Positions 14,366 through 25,900 of a stretch of DNA of 64,000 bases are shown one piece after another. Numbering within the stretch: position 1 is the first letter of the stretch; each line of letters opens with the position of its first letter. The position numbers and the translations under genes are program-made. Where the stretch lies: positions 3,531,501 through 3,595,500 of the forward strand of contig NC_064540.1 in NCBI RefSeq assembly GCF_023856365.1, given 5' to 3'. Source of the DNA: Brienomyrus brachyistius (taxonomy: Eukaryota > Chordata > Actinopteri > Osteoglossiformes > Mormyridae). Under the pieces are notes generated by a model, which was given only the letters and a program-made list of their open reading frames with translations, was not told the DNA's origin and searched no databases.

Positions 14366-16974
14366 AACGGCAGAATATAGAACCAAATGTTCCACCAGAT
14401 TCCCGTTGTTCAGCCAGTCACGTCAAGTAAATGGAGGGGACGGGACCTTTCAGGGTGCAAAGTACGGAAATTCCAGAAGAAATCCAAGGTGCAAAAAAAG
14501 ATCAAAGTACTTTGATCTAAAAAGCTGTGATTTTCACTACGCTTAATTTATTCAATTCATATAAAATAGCGGCTTCTTAAAATCACATCTCTTGTAGTTC
14601 TTTCTAAACGGTAGAAAACAAGAGACTGGATAAAGCCATTCAGCAGAGTCTGTCTTGGCAAATGGTGCATAAAACCCTCGAGAGCCATAAGACTGATTTA
14701 GAAGAATGTGATAAAAATAGTTGGCTGTGTGTTTTTTTCCGCCTTGTGCAGAGTGACATCTTGATATGGGGTTGTTGTTAGAAAGAGGATGGCCACAAAA
14801 CTCTCACACCCTCATCAGTCCTCATCCTACCCTTTCGCTTCCTACCTAGAATAGAATTCGTTACACCCACACCTAATTGTTTCCTGAAATGTAACTGTGG
14901 CCTCCCTCCCTATTGACCAGACCTAAATAGCATTGTTAATGGCCGTGCAACTTTACCTTCTGTTATATCGTTCAGTATTTCTGGGAGATTTTTGAGTACA
15001 TTTTTTTCATATTGTGTATGGATGAAGAATACCGTTTCTTACACCTGTTACAAGCCCTCAGAACAGCTGCTGTCAGCTCTCCTCACGTTAGTCATGAAGA
15101 ACAAAGTTCACTGGCTCCATCTGCAGAAGGAAGGCTGATATTCCTTTGATTTACAGACTTTTTTCAATCAAAAACGATGAATTTCTGAAACCTGGCCGTG
15201 CACATATTCTTGTAAACTTCCTGTTTGTTGGGAGGGATAAAAGGAGGCTGTTTTACGCAGGTGCAAGGTGAGTGAGCAGAGTCTCTCACTTTTTCACCAC
15301 ATGTCACGTTTTACATCCGTTGCTGACAGAATTATGAGGTCCAAGTGTTTGGGGCCGGAACTTCAGGAAGTTGTACGGTGACTTGACTCCCCACAAAAGG
15401 TAAAACAAATATAAAAATAGCCTAGTTGCCTTCCGCTTGGGTGGGCGAGTTTATACGAGCGCTAACTGCGTTAGACCCCATGATCGATTCGTTTCCCTCG
15501 TGAAGTTCCCCTATGCACTTCTGGAGTGACCTTCATTTCGTGGGGCCTTGTGTGACAGTTCAAGAAGGGCCTCTTTTTCAAATGATGCTATATCACAAGA
15601 AAGAACCTACAATGAAATAAAGATACTTCAAACTACTCATGTGCTGTTTTAAAAATGGAGAACATCCCCGTCACAAACAAGGCCTGTAATCACATTAGTA
15701 CAAGGCCCAAGCTTCAGAATGGCTGCAATTAATATGTCCTTAATGGTGCCTTGATGTCTGATTATCAGGTTTGCGTGAAGTGAGCTCTCCGTCAATCGAT
15801 GAATCACATTCGTACACGCTAGCCCATAAATCTCAGGGCAGCCCTGGCAGAAATAAACGTACGTAATGATCGTTATTTAGCTTGACGCCGCAATAGAGTT
15901 GACAAACTATGTGTGAAAGTGTAAAGAACAGTGAGCGATCTTGATTCTGTCTCAGACAGGGGTCTCAGTGCTGTGATCTGCCATCTTGTACTCCTTCATT
16001 AGCTCTCTTGTTTAAATGTTAGTTTGACACTGGATATAAGTACATCCTATTTGTTTGCTGGCTTATCATCTGAATGGTCTGCTTCAGGTTTATTTGAATT
16101 TGTTTTTTGTTTTTTTTTTTGCAAAGTGGAAATAACGGTTGTGCTTGACAGTGATTAAACCTATTATATGTTTCAGGACGGGGCCTAGCTGTCCCCTGTC
16201 CTTGTAGAGCATTGTGTGAATATCAGATGTACTTCCCCATTCCCTATTCCTAAGTTTGCAGTGATGCAGTGCATTCATTTCTGTACCACCTGCCCTGCCA
16301 TTAACCAGGACCCAGTTCCTAATTATACCCAGACATTACCTATATATATGAATACTTGCTCTGGATACATCTTTGCCCATGACCCACATCTCAGAGTCTT
16401 TTTCATGCCCGCTTTGCTGTTATTGTTTTTTTGGTTTAGGTTTTGCATTTTGTTTCCTCCTGACCCTGTTCAGTCCGGTTTGCTAGTTGACCTTCTGCCA
16501 ATGGACCTGCGTTCAGTGGTCCTTCTCTGAGCCCTGTGGCTCTCTGCCTGTACAATGTGTACTGCACAGGGTGAGCCTTCACTACAAATATAATGGGTTT
16601 TCACAGAGCACCGCCAAGTCAATATTCTCTGTCACAGTCTAAGAGTGTCTGCTTCACCATCGATCCCTTACTCCTTTCCCTGTATCTTGGCTTGTCATCA
16701 CTGACAGCTGTTCTGTTAATATCTCATTATCGATCACTGAACTCTCTACATACAATCGCTCCAGATTCGTAAATTTGACATTTGTCGTTTCGGTTATTTG
16801 TGAGTAGGCCTTGAACAGATATTTTTGGAGTTTGCCGGAAGAAAACTCACAGACAATACTTAAGCCAGAAATATATAAACGATACTGGAAATGTTTAGCA
16901 TCATATAAATATCATATTAAATATAAAATTATTATTACATAATATTGGTTATTGTAAATACAGACCGTATCTTT

Positions 16975-17043
16975 TATATTAAAACATCCATCCATCCATC
17001 CATTTTCCAAACCGCTTATCCTACTGGCTCGCAGGTATATTAA
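16975..17043 (-). repeat. Extremely truncated SINE tail
   Basis: Only about 50 bp of the SINE 3' end remains (16983-17035): the (ATCC)n run plus 'ttttccaaaccgcttatcc'. It is flanked by an 8-bp direct repeat tatattaa (16975-16982 and 17036-17043), so it is a separate insertion that stopped almost immediately. Confidence 0.85.
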
Positions 17044-17931
17044 CACTCTGTCTCTTACCTTGAGGACACCGTGCATCTTGGCTTTGGAAACCAGCCTCAC
17101 ACATGTCTGCTGATGTCTGTGTTTCCCTCAGTAACTTTTTAAGGCCGTTAATTTTGCTTTTTCACTAATGGGTCCAAACCATAGTACTCCAGGTGCTTCT
17201 GAATGCGTTCCTAAGAGAGAGAAGATTGTGATGACTTGCTAGATATGCTTTGCAATGGAATATCTGCAAGTGCTGTACTGTTCGTTTAGAAATTAGCAAT
17301 GAGCAGACTTTTTATGTTATCGGTCACAGGTAGCAGACTGTTATGGCTTGAGGGTTAGGGTGTTATTCGTGAATTTTCAAGTTTGTTGGGATCTTCCACC
17401 CCTCACCCTTACGAATGTGCATGTGTGACTGTACTTACCTTTTCTGGCAATTGTTGGCATTTTATCTTAATTGTCTGCTCATTTTTTCACATTTTCAGAG
17501 GAATTCCATAACTCTGAGGGTTGCATTTTTTTTCTTGCATAACTCTGTTAAATTAATTTCAGTTAAATGAAGTAATTCACTGTTTTGTTTAAGTAGCCTG
17601 AAGCTGTATACCAAGGCTATAAAAAATGCAAATGGTAGCACAAAAAGGACAGATCGCAGGATGAACCATGGAGAGGGTAGCATTAGCGCTACGTCTAGGC
17701 CGACTCCTTGGCTGATGAGGAATATCATCGGCATGCGTGTTTGACGTTTTATCAGGGGCAGCTCCAGCTTGTCAAGGGACCGGATTTTAAATCTGCCAGC
17801 AGAGCATGAAGCCCCTGAGCTCCCTGGCCTCTGCTCTCCGGTGGCTCCCAGCAGGCCAGCTGCCTGGCATTGGGTGTCCTGTTCTAGCTTTCAGCAGGCG
17901 GAAATCAGCATCAGCACCGGGAGCTTTTCCG

Positions 17932-17960
<29 letters not shown>
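17932..17960. repeat. (GT)n microsatellite
   Basis: A pure GT dinucleotide tract of about 29 bp, followed by a G-rich patch near 17972. Confidence 0.95.
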
Positions 17961-17962
<2 letters not shown>

Positions 17963-18079
17963 TGGGAGTTTGGGGGGGGGGTCACCTGTTCAGTTGCCCT
18001 TGTCAGGAATGTGGAGGGGGCCTGGCAATTCTTCTCAGCCGAACAACAGGAATTTGCTGCCTGATATAGGAGTGAAAGA

Positions 18080-18262
<183 letters not shown>

Positions 18263-18833
18263 TATTTTGTGCCTCACTGTGGAGTCGTCGTCCTCCCCCC
18301 AACCATGAATCCATCAATGAACCTCAGATCCAGGAAATAAACAAGCTACAGTACTTCTCTGTGAAACAAGATTCCCCTGTGCTTGTAAATCACTCCCCAC
18401 ACCCCTCTCCCCACCCCATGAATGCTGCTGCTGTTATTGGCCCTGCAAAGATCTATCCTCCCCTCCTGCCTCATCCGATTTTGAGGGAGGGGGGATCGTG
18501 TCTCGTTTAGAACGGTGTCCTTGAGAAGTGCGCGTTGGCAACCGGCTCGAGACCCCGACCCATCCAGCGACCCCCGTCCTGGTGCATTAATGAAATTCCC
18601 ATAACCGACATCAAAGGAGACTTTGTCTGTATTCAGCAGCGACTCACATTGCCATGATACTTCCTGTGGGGGGCGCTGTCCCTTGGCAGTGCCATCTCTC
18701 AGGTTCGGCGTTACCATTTTAAGGTGGGGAATAAAGTGGCGAGTCATTTGATAATATCGCATCCCTGAACTTGCGTTGTTGTTTGGACGTTGCACCAATG
18801 CCAGAACCCTGCAAGAGTCATCACAGGTAGATG

Positions 18834-18880
18834 TTTTTTTTTTTTTTTAATAATAGCACCATGCCCCCCCCCCCCCCCCC
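18834..18880. repeat. Poly-T and poly-C runs
   Basis: A T run of about 15 bases at 18834-18848 is followed shortly by a C17 run (18864-18880) and further C-rich sequence. Assembly length here may be unreliable. Confidence 0.9.
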
Positions 18881-19559
18881 ACCCACCCCCCGGTGATGTA
18901 TTCAGTTAAATTTGTAGAAAGTACGTACTGTTCGTCAGTGAAAAGCTTAATTGGCAGACAGCGAGAAACACGGAAGTATTCGTCCAGGTTCAGGATACGC
19001 GAGGAATGCATGCGTGTGTAACGTGGGGGCCAGAGATGGCGTGGTCTTCCTGTGGGGGCTGCGAACATTAGCTCTGAAAGCTCACCGGAACGAAAGAAAA
19101 ACGGAATGTTTAAACTTACTTCATCATTTTTCATCCCCTGTGGTGAAATCATGACTTAGCCATTTCAGTATTTGTACAGAATTTGCATATTTGCCCATCC
19201 ATATTAAATAGTTATCCAGTCAGGGCCGGAATGATCTAGACCATATCCCGGGAAGATTTGCGTAGAATGTTTAAAATGTTCTAATTAAAATATTTTTATT
19301 ATGCTACAATTTTATGCTCAAACTGGACTATGCGGTTGACTGTATTAAAATATCTCTGTATCTAATGGGCAAAACATCGATCAAAGTGATTTTAATGTTA
19401 AAAACTAAAAGACAGGTATTTTGACAGACAAAGCCCGAGACTGAGGGAAAAATTCAAACGAAAGTAGCCTCAGTGTTTATTTTTACCATCCATTTCTGGC
19501 TTAATTGCGACTCTGCTTTAGCAAAAAGAGTCGAAAACATTTCAGTCCAAGTCCTAAAA

Positions 19560-19625
19560 CCAATGCACGGCAGTGACTGTAAAACTATCATCTGCAGAAA
19601 GGGAGCGTAAGGCGGTTAGCAAATG
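19560..19625 (+). repeat. 66-bp perfect direct duplication, copy A
   Basis: Every base from ccaatgcacggcag to gcggttagcaaatg recurs at 22893-22958 in the same orientation, while the flanks differ. This copy lies in ordinary-looking sequence and also runs on into a related 'ctgcagatggcag' string, so it is more likely the source. Confidence 0.95.
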
Positions 19626-20756
19626 CTGCAGATGGCAGATGCGGGGTTTCCATTAAATCCCCCGACAGCACTCCAGCAACGGCATGACAGGCAACAGGCA
19701 CGTAAATATTCACACTCCAAACTGCAGTTACAGGTGTTGAGATTGGGAACGCACTACTCCCTTTTAAAAAGGCTTTACTTCGATATTAATATTCCGTTGA
19801 CGATTCATATCTGAAATGGAGATGCCACTTACGGGAAAATATGAATTAACACATCTGTCATAACGAGGAGAAACTTGGGACATTAGGCTGACCTCGACCG
19901 AAATGCGCAGAAAATTGCTGCTCTTTGATAATCATGAATGTCTGACGGTGCTTTAAAAATATTTTTAGGTATGTGAAAGCATTAGTAAATGTACCACTCT
20001 GATCAATAATATACCCCATAATGAATCATCTACCCTTCTTACTAATAATTTACCCCTGTAATTAATAATGTAGACTACCTCTCTTAATAATAATCTTAAT
20101 CTGGTAAGAAGCATCTTAGTGTATAGCATTAGCATGACTCTGTTGTTTTTTAAGACATTTAGCATTTATAAAACTACAATAAGAGGCATCAAGGATCTCC
20201 TTGAAAATCAAGACACAAGTAAACATGTGAGGATCAATTATTTTACTCACTTGTTTCACATATCCCAAGTAGATGCTGGTGAAAACGTGGTGCATTGACT
20301 TTTAACACATAGGAAGGAACACTGGCCATCTTGTATGATAAATAAGAGAAATAAAACAAAGATTAGCACATGCAGTATTACCAAGCTGCCTTGCCTTATT
20401 TCCAGAAGATTTCAAGCCTGCTGTAGATTTACCAAGAAGAGTGACACATTAGCAAAATCTTATATGCCTGGATGCCTAATAAAGAGACGATGGTTTTTGC
20501 CTGCAATTTTTTTTTTAATTAAATTTGCATGTAGATCTTAAAGTATCGCAAATGGTGGTTGCAGTCTTAGCATAGAGGGATGTGATGGATGATGACAGTT
20601 TGACCTCGGGATTTAAATCCCCAGTTCCAGGGACATCCTCCCTACTGTCACATCCTCATCTGCTTAATGTTTGCTTAATTTTAATCATGTCCGAACAGTT
20701 TCTCTAAAAATAGGCAGTGAGGTCTTTGGAGTACTTGCCCCAAACGCTACACCTAT

Positions 20757-21053
20757 ACTAACTGTCACGGGACGTGGTGCGCGAGCGCGGCGGAGAGCGG
20801 CGAAGGTGCGGAAGGAGGAAGCAGGCAGGCAGGTTACGGGACGAACGGGGTTTAATCGGGAATACGGGATCTCACGCAAACAAACATCCATGAACATCAA
20901 TGACGGACACAGGACTCGGGTAAGACACGGACTGAAATACACAGGACTGATTGAAAATAATCAGACACAGCTGGGTACAATCCGGGAAACACACGTGGGT
21001 AGGCAGGGGGCGTGGCACACAGGAGGAGCCGACGAGCAGGGCATGACACTAAC
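20757..21053 (+). mobile_element. 286-bp LTR-like or TIR element with 5-bp TSD
   Basis: The element 20763-21048 begins TGTCACGGG and ends GCATGACA, so it has TG...CA ends that form a 5-bp inverted repeat (TGTCA/TGACA). CTAAC lies directly on both sides (20758-20762 and 21049-21053). This pattern fits a solo LTR or a short LTR-derived element; a small TIR transposon is the alternative. It is GC-rich compared with its surroundings and has no coding capacity I trust. Confidence 0.7.
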
Positions 21054-22668
21054 TCCAATCAAAATCAAAATGTGGTGGCCGGAGATGATCTCCTCGGGAG
21101 GCGACTCCACCAGCTGGGTGTGGGTTTTTCAGGGCACCCCGTTCCTTCTTGCGACAGTCAGGTTACAGAGATGAGAATTGGCGTCCTGTGAACAGGAAGC
21201 CATGGCGCTGCAGAGGTGAGATGTTACATCAACAGGAAGCTGGTGGTACAAACTGCATAGAGGATGGGTTCTGTTGAAGGGTCATGGGTGGAAATGCGAC
21301 CGAAATGACCTATGCGACCGTGACCCAGCGGGGGGTCCTTTACGAAAAAGTCTGCGAGCTCTGAAACTGGAAAAGGGAACACAGGCATATATTAATGAAA
21401 TAAAAAATCTACAACAACCATCATTTGCTACCAAATATCAATGTACAGTAAACATGGAAAGGATATTTACACTCAACTGTTATTATAAATATAAGTTACC
21501 ACCAACATGTAAAATTTCTAATTTGCACAGGGAATCCACTCATTCCATACTCCATCTTCTACCTCCTTATCTTGGTCAAGGTCTCAAACTTGCCCATTGC
21601 CTTGGGGGGTGTGGGTGTGTTTCCCCGAGGCACTTTCCACCGAGGGGGCCCAGGTTGACATTCCGCATATTTTGTGGGGTAATATACCGAAATCTCATGA
21701 CCACGAGGATCCCAGTCGCCGGCTACTCTGTGGGAATTCCCACCGTGTCATTCCGGGACTGTTTACAGTCAGTGGTGTCCATTGAAAAAAAATAATAAAA
21801 GAATCAGGCCCAACTGTGTCGAAAGGATATTTGCCACCAGAGCGACTTGGCTGCTAGAGTCAGTGCGGTCACACGTGAGAGCGACGCGTCACCCCTGCCG
21901 GCACCTGCCAAATGGGCCGGTCCTTTTTCCGGGAGCAGGTGTGTCTGCTCTACCTGCGACCCCCCAACCTGTGACGCCACGTGGATTATTATCCTGTCCG
22001 CTAATCTGTGAATGTGCGAACGCCATCTGCCTCTTCCCCCCGACCCCCACCTGACGCCTAGCCTCCCCCCGTACGCCCGTCCCTCTGTCTCTCACCCTCA
22101 TGTGTCTCTGTCCATCTCTCTCCCTCTCTCTTTTACTCCCTCTTTCTCTGCCATACTCTCTCAGTGTGAAAAAGCATAGATGGGAACATTTCAGTTCAGT
22201 TATTTCCGGTTTATTTGGCGTGTTTTTTTTTTTTTTTAACTATTGCACTCATTTGACAACTTAGTAGACTTTCTTTTAGGTATATATTGTGTTAAAAGCA
22301 TCAATTATATGCATTTTTAAGCTTAGTTAACAATTTATGATTAGGTTTTTGTAATTATTTCCTGTTTGTTTAGTCTCAGTCATGAGCCTGGCAGTGATTT
22401 AAATTTTATTCCTTCGTCTAAGTCACAGAGATTACTGGGACACGATCGTAGTGTGTGTCTCCTCTCCAGATATGTTTGCTTTGGCTGCATCAAGCGTGAG
22501 ATTATCTCCTCAGATCTCGTGCTAAGAGGAGGTCTCATTGTCTCAGCTTTTGGGGTAGGACTTAACCATGAATGCAGTGCTTTTGCCATCTATAATCTCC
22601 CGTCACATTAGTAATTAACAGCAGATTTGAAATCGAATTTAGCAATAGAAATATTTTATTTATTTACA
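21054..22668. other. Intron 1, nothing recognised
   Basis: No exon or named repeat. A pyrimidine-rich stretch lies at about 22085-22150, and a T run at about 22226. Overlapping open frames at 21274-22054 have no recognisable domain. Confidence 0.5.
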
Positions 22669-22890
22669 CGCACAAACACACATGTTTGTAATTATATCTT
22701 TGCGGGGACTCTCCATTCATTTCTATGGGAAAAACTCTAATCCCAACATGGCAACCTTAACCCCTACCCAGCCCTAACCTTAACCATAAGTAACCAAACT
22801 AAATACGAGCCTTTTGGCATTTTTAATGGACATTTGGTCCCCACAATATAACACAAACCTAATCCACACACAGACACAGACACACAGACA
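22669..22890. mobile_element. CA-flanked palindromic MITE, copy 1 (internally deleted)
   Basis: The ends are imperfect inverted repeats, GTTTGTAATTATAT at the left and (reverse complement) GTTTGTGTTATAT at the right, each followed inward by a GGGGAC motif and bordered outward by CA-rich DNA. Between them is the line 'ccctaaccttaacc', which also occurs in copy 2. Compared with the copy at 35091 the middle part is missing, with 'gcattttta' joined almost directly to 'tttggtcc'. Confidence 0.75.
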
Positions 22891-22892
22891 AT

Positions 22893-22958
22893 CCAATGCA
22901 CGGCAGTGACTGTAAAACTATCATCTGCAGAAAGGGAGCGTAAGGCGGTTAGCAAATG
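22893..22958 (+). repeat. 66-bp perfect direct duplication, copy B
   Basis: Identical to 19560-19625. It begins two bases after the right CA-rich end of the MITE at 22669-22890, which suggests that this copy was inserted here, perhaps as filler during break repair. Confidence 0.95.
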
Positions 22959-25900
22959 AGTTGCTGTACAGTATAGCATGTAACGCAGTGGCTATATAAT
23001 TAGGGGTAGCTCTATTAAGGTCGGGATGAACCTTTTTATTGTATAGACAGTTGCATATATTATGAACCGTGGGACCAGGGGGGGGCACCCAGGCCTGAGG
23101 CTGTGTAACTTTTGGGGCATCGTTAAGATTGCAGTGATGAACGACCATGAAAAAGGCACCAACACTTAATGAGTGCAAACCGATACAAAGTCACTAATAA
23201 AAATCTGAAATATATATGTGAGTTTTTCAAATGGACACGTTGACATGACTTTAGCCCCTATGCCCCCCCCATACTGTCCATGGTGCATGTTCACGTCGTT
23301 GTGAAGGAGCTGAAAATCACAATCCGATCTGAGCTCATCGAGGACCAGCAAGTTCTCCACAGTAGTGACGCAACTCCCCGGAGTTACGGCGAGACGTCCG
23401 TCAGTTCCCAGAGTTCTCTGGTCAGGTTTTTTTTTCTTCTGAAAAGCGGCACGTCCAGCACGTCAATGGAGCTGATTCATTCGCTGGCCTTCACACTGGA
23501 TTTGCAACCCAGAGTGCAGGGGGGCTGCATTGAAATGCGCCGCAGGAAACTCTGCGACTGCATGCGTTCTTGCCCGGGTTCCACGCTCGGTGGGAAAAAT
23601 CTGAACAATAAAGCAGCTCTTTTTACTCAGAAGACCTATTTAGTGATGATGCGTTATCCCACCGGAGGTTAGGAGGCTGCGTACCAGCGTAAGCCTGTGG
23701 ACGTTCTGGGCCGAGGCAGACGGTTGGCTTGGTCCGGGGTTGGCGGTGGGGGATTTCCTGTTAGCTTTCGGTGGCAGACACGGACGTGGCTGCCCGCGGT
23801 CAGCCTGCCAAGTCTGCCTGTGCCTCAGGGCTGAGTCGTTCCCAGTGGCAGCAGTTTGCTTTGACCTGGGGAGTTTTTAATTAATCCTTTTACCGAGGAA
23901 ATGTTATCGAAAAGCCGTCTTGCCAAAACAAAATCGCGAAGTGGCCCCCCTCTCTATGCCCTGGGGTGTGCGTGGATTTGAAGGAATTAACTGCGCGATA
24001 CCTGTCAGCACGGGGCGGCTCGTCCTGCCGATGAGGCACTTCGCATGGAGCATTGCCGCATGATGCAACGGCAGGCATGTCAGAAGCTCGTCAGCATGGG
24101 CACATAATCAGTCCCCTTGTTCAGCAACGCATCACACACTAAAGATATACCAGGAGCCGACATCACGCATGTTATAAAAAAAACACATCATTCAAAGTGA
24201 TTGAACGAGATAACCGCTAAACTATATTTAAAGAAACAGAACTGGTGAAAATATAATGACTCAGTAATGGTGAGAGCCATGTGACACGTTTAGCTAGAGA
24301 CTTTTAAAACAGGCACACCTTCAGGGCACACGCTGGCTCAGGAACGTCTGCCTGCAAAGGTAGGACAGGGAAGTACAGCTTTACTCACGCTTTGCCCTAA
24401 ACCACTTCAGCCATGTTGTTTTGATGCAGCAGACCAAGATATATTGATTATCTATTAAAAAATGCATGTCGGTCTCACCACCTCTCTGACTGATATCCTG
24501 ACTGAGTCCTTCAAATTTCATGTTTATTAGTGCGACTGCATTATCAAGCTTTAGCAAAGGAACGATTACAGTGAATTAAGCTAGTGTAATTGTGGCTTAA
24601 CCTACTACTCGAGTTAACCCCCAAATGGCTGCCATCTGGGCCCTCGAGTGCTTTGAAGTGTCCCACCAGCAAACAGCAGGAAGGTGCAGTGGAAGCAGGC
24701 GTGCTGTGACCATCAGGCTGACGAGGTGCCAGCAGTACAGAGAATCAGGTCAGCGGAGAATGCAGAGCTGAAAACGTTGACTCCTGTGTGTCGTAACTGG
24801 GAGTCCCTTTAACCTCATTTAGATTGTTTAATTGCCGCAGTGCCTTTTCCCCGGTCGACGAAGCCCCCTTTGGCAAGGCATCGTGGGGGTTCTCAGCGTT
24901 TCTCGTAGCACTGACTGGACCATTTTGAAAGAAGGGGTGCCCTCCACTGCAGTGTGATTACAAGGGGGGGAATAAACTGTCTATGTTATCTACCATCTTG
25001 TTTTCTGATAATGTTGTATAGCGTGTTATTTCAGGGGAAGATCCCCCCCCCGCAATCGCACTCGCATTCCACGTAGCTTGGGATTTGTTAACTATCATTC
25101 GGAAATTTTTGAGGGTGGCATCTGCTCATCCAGACACCCTTTACATGCCTGGGCTTAAACGGCTATTTCTTTCAGCAGTCCTTCTTCATGACTCCCTAAC
25201 CTGCTGCTATCACTTTAAATAATTAATGATAACTAAGACTGAATGACAGCTGCTTTCCTCCAGGTCTGAGAGAGAATATCTTTGTGTTAAAGGGTATGTG
25301 TGGCACTCTTGCTTCGACAAATTTCACACGTAGTGTTTCAAAGTTGACCTCAGTACAAACCTTCAAATCTACCTGTCTTTCTGTCTCTCTGCACTTCTGC
25401 GGAATTAGGGTATTAGCCAAATAGGATTAACCCATACATTCAGCAAGCGTGCTTCTTTCCCTGGCTGTCATTGTGGACAGTTTGGAAATCGGTGTAATTT
25501 TAGTGGTCCTGACAGAATGAGTCATATGAATGACTCCATAACTATAACGTATAAGGTCTCTCACAAGCAGCCACTACATTTAAATGTTTTGTCGAAAGGG
25601 ATGCACTAGCAAGGCAGCTAATACATCACAAGTTTGTATAGTGACATAGCCGGGGACGGTTTTTATCAAAGTCACATTTACCAGACACCAGCTGAAGGAA
25701 GCGAAGCGAAATAAATTCCTCAATAGTTGTCATTTCATTGTATCACACATACCCAGTGCTAGCTGTTTTCGAGCCCTGATTAATGCTGATAAGAAAACAG
25801 TTCATATACAAATTCAATTATTTAATACATGCCAAATTTGGTATCAGCGGTGATCGTTCATCAGTAACCCTGTTTGGATCTGCAAGCTTTGTTAAGGAGC

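Larger units (their letters stand above)
11676..16974. other. Intron 1, mostly unassigned
   Basis: About 5.3 kb with no recognised gene. It includes a G-rich run at about 12232-12253, a CTCF-like site at 12910, a possible microexon at 13029 and inverted repeats at 14255-14365, each listed separately. Nothing else was recognised. Confidence 0.5.

Noticed and set aside
15230..15285. TATA-like ataaaagg followed by a GTGAGT donor, a possible first exon
   Set aside because: Isolated AT-rich and donor-like words are expected by chance, with no CpG enrichment or other support.
18663..18678. Third plus-strand CTCF site
   Set aside because: cctgtggggggcgctg fits the core only partly and lies in G-rich sequence.
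21590..21800. Processed pseudogene with an A-rich end
   Set aside because: No frame matched a protein I know, and the A-rich run is interrupted and has no flanking duplication.
22740..22790. Interstitial telomere repeat
   Set aside because: The ccctaacc-like words are irregular and recur at the same place in the second MITE copy, so they are part of that family.
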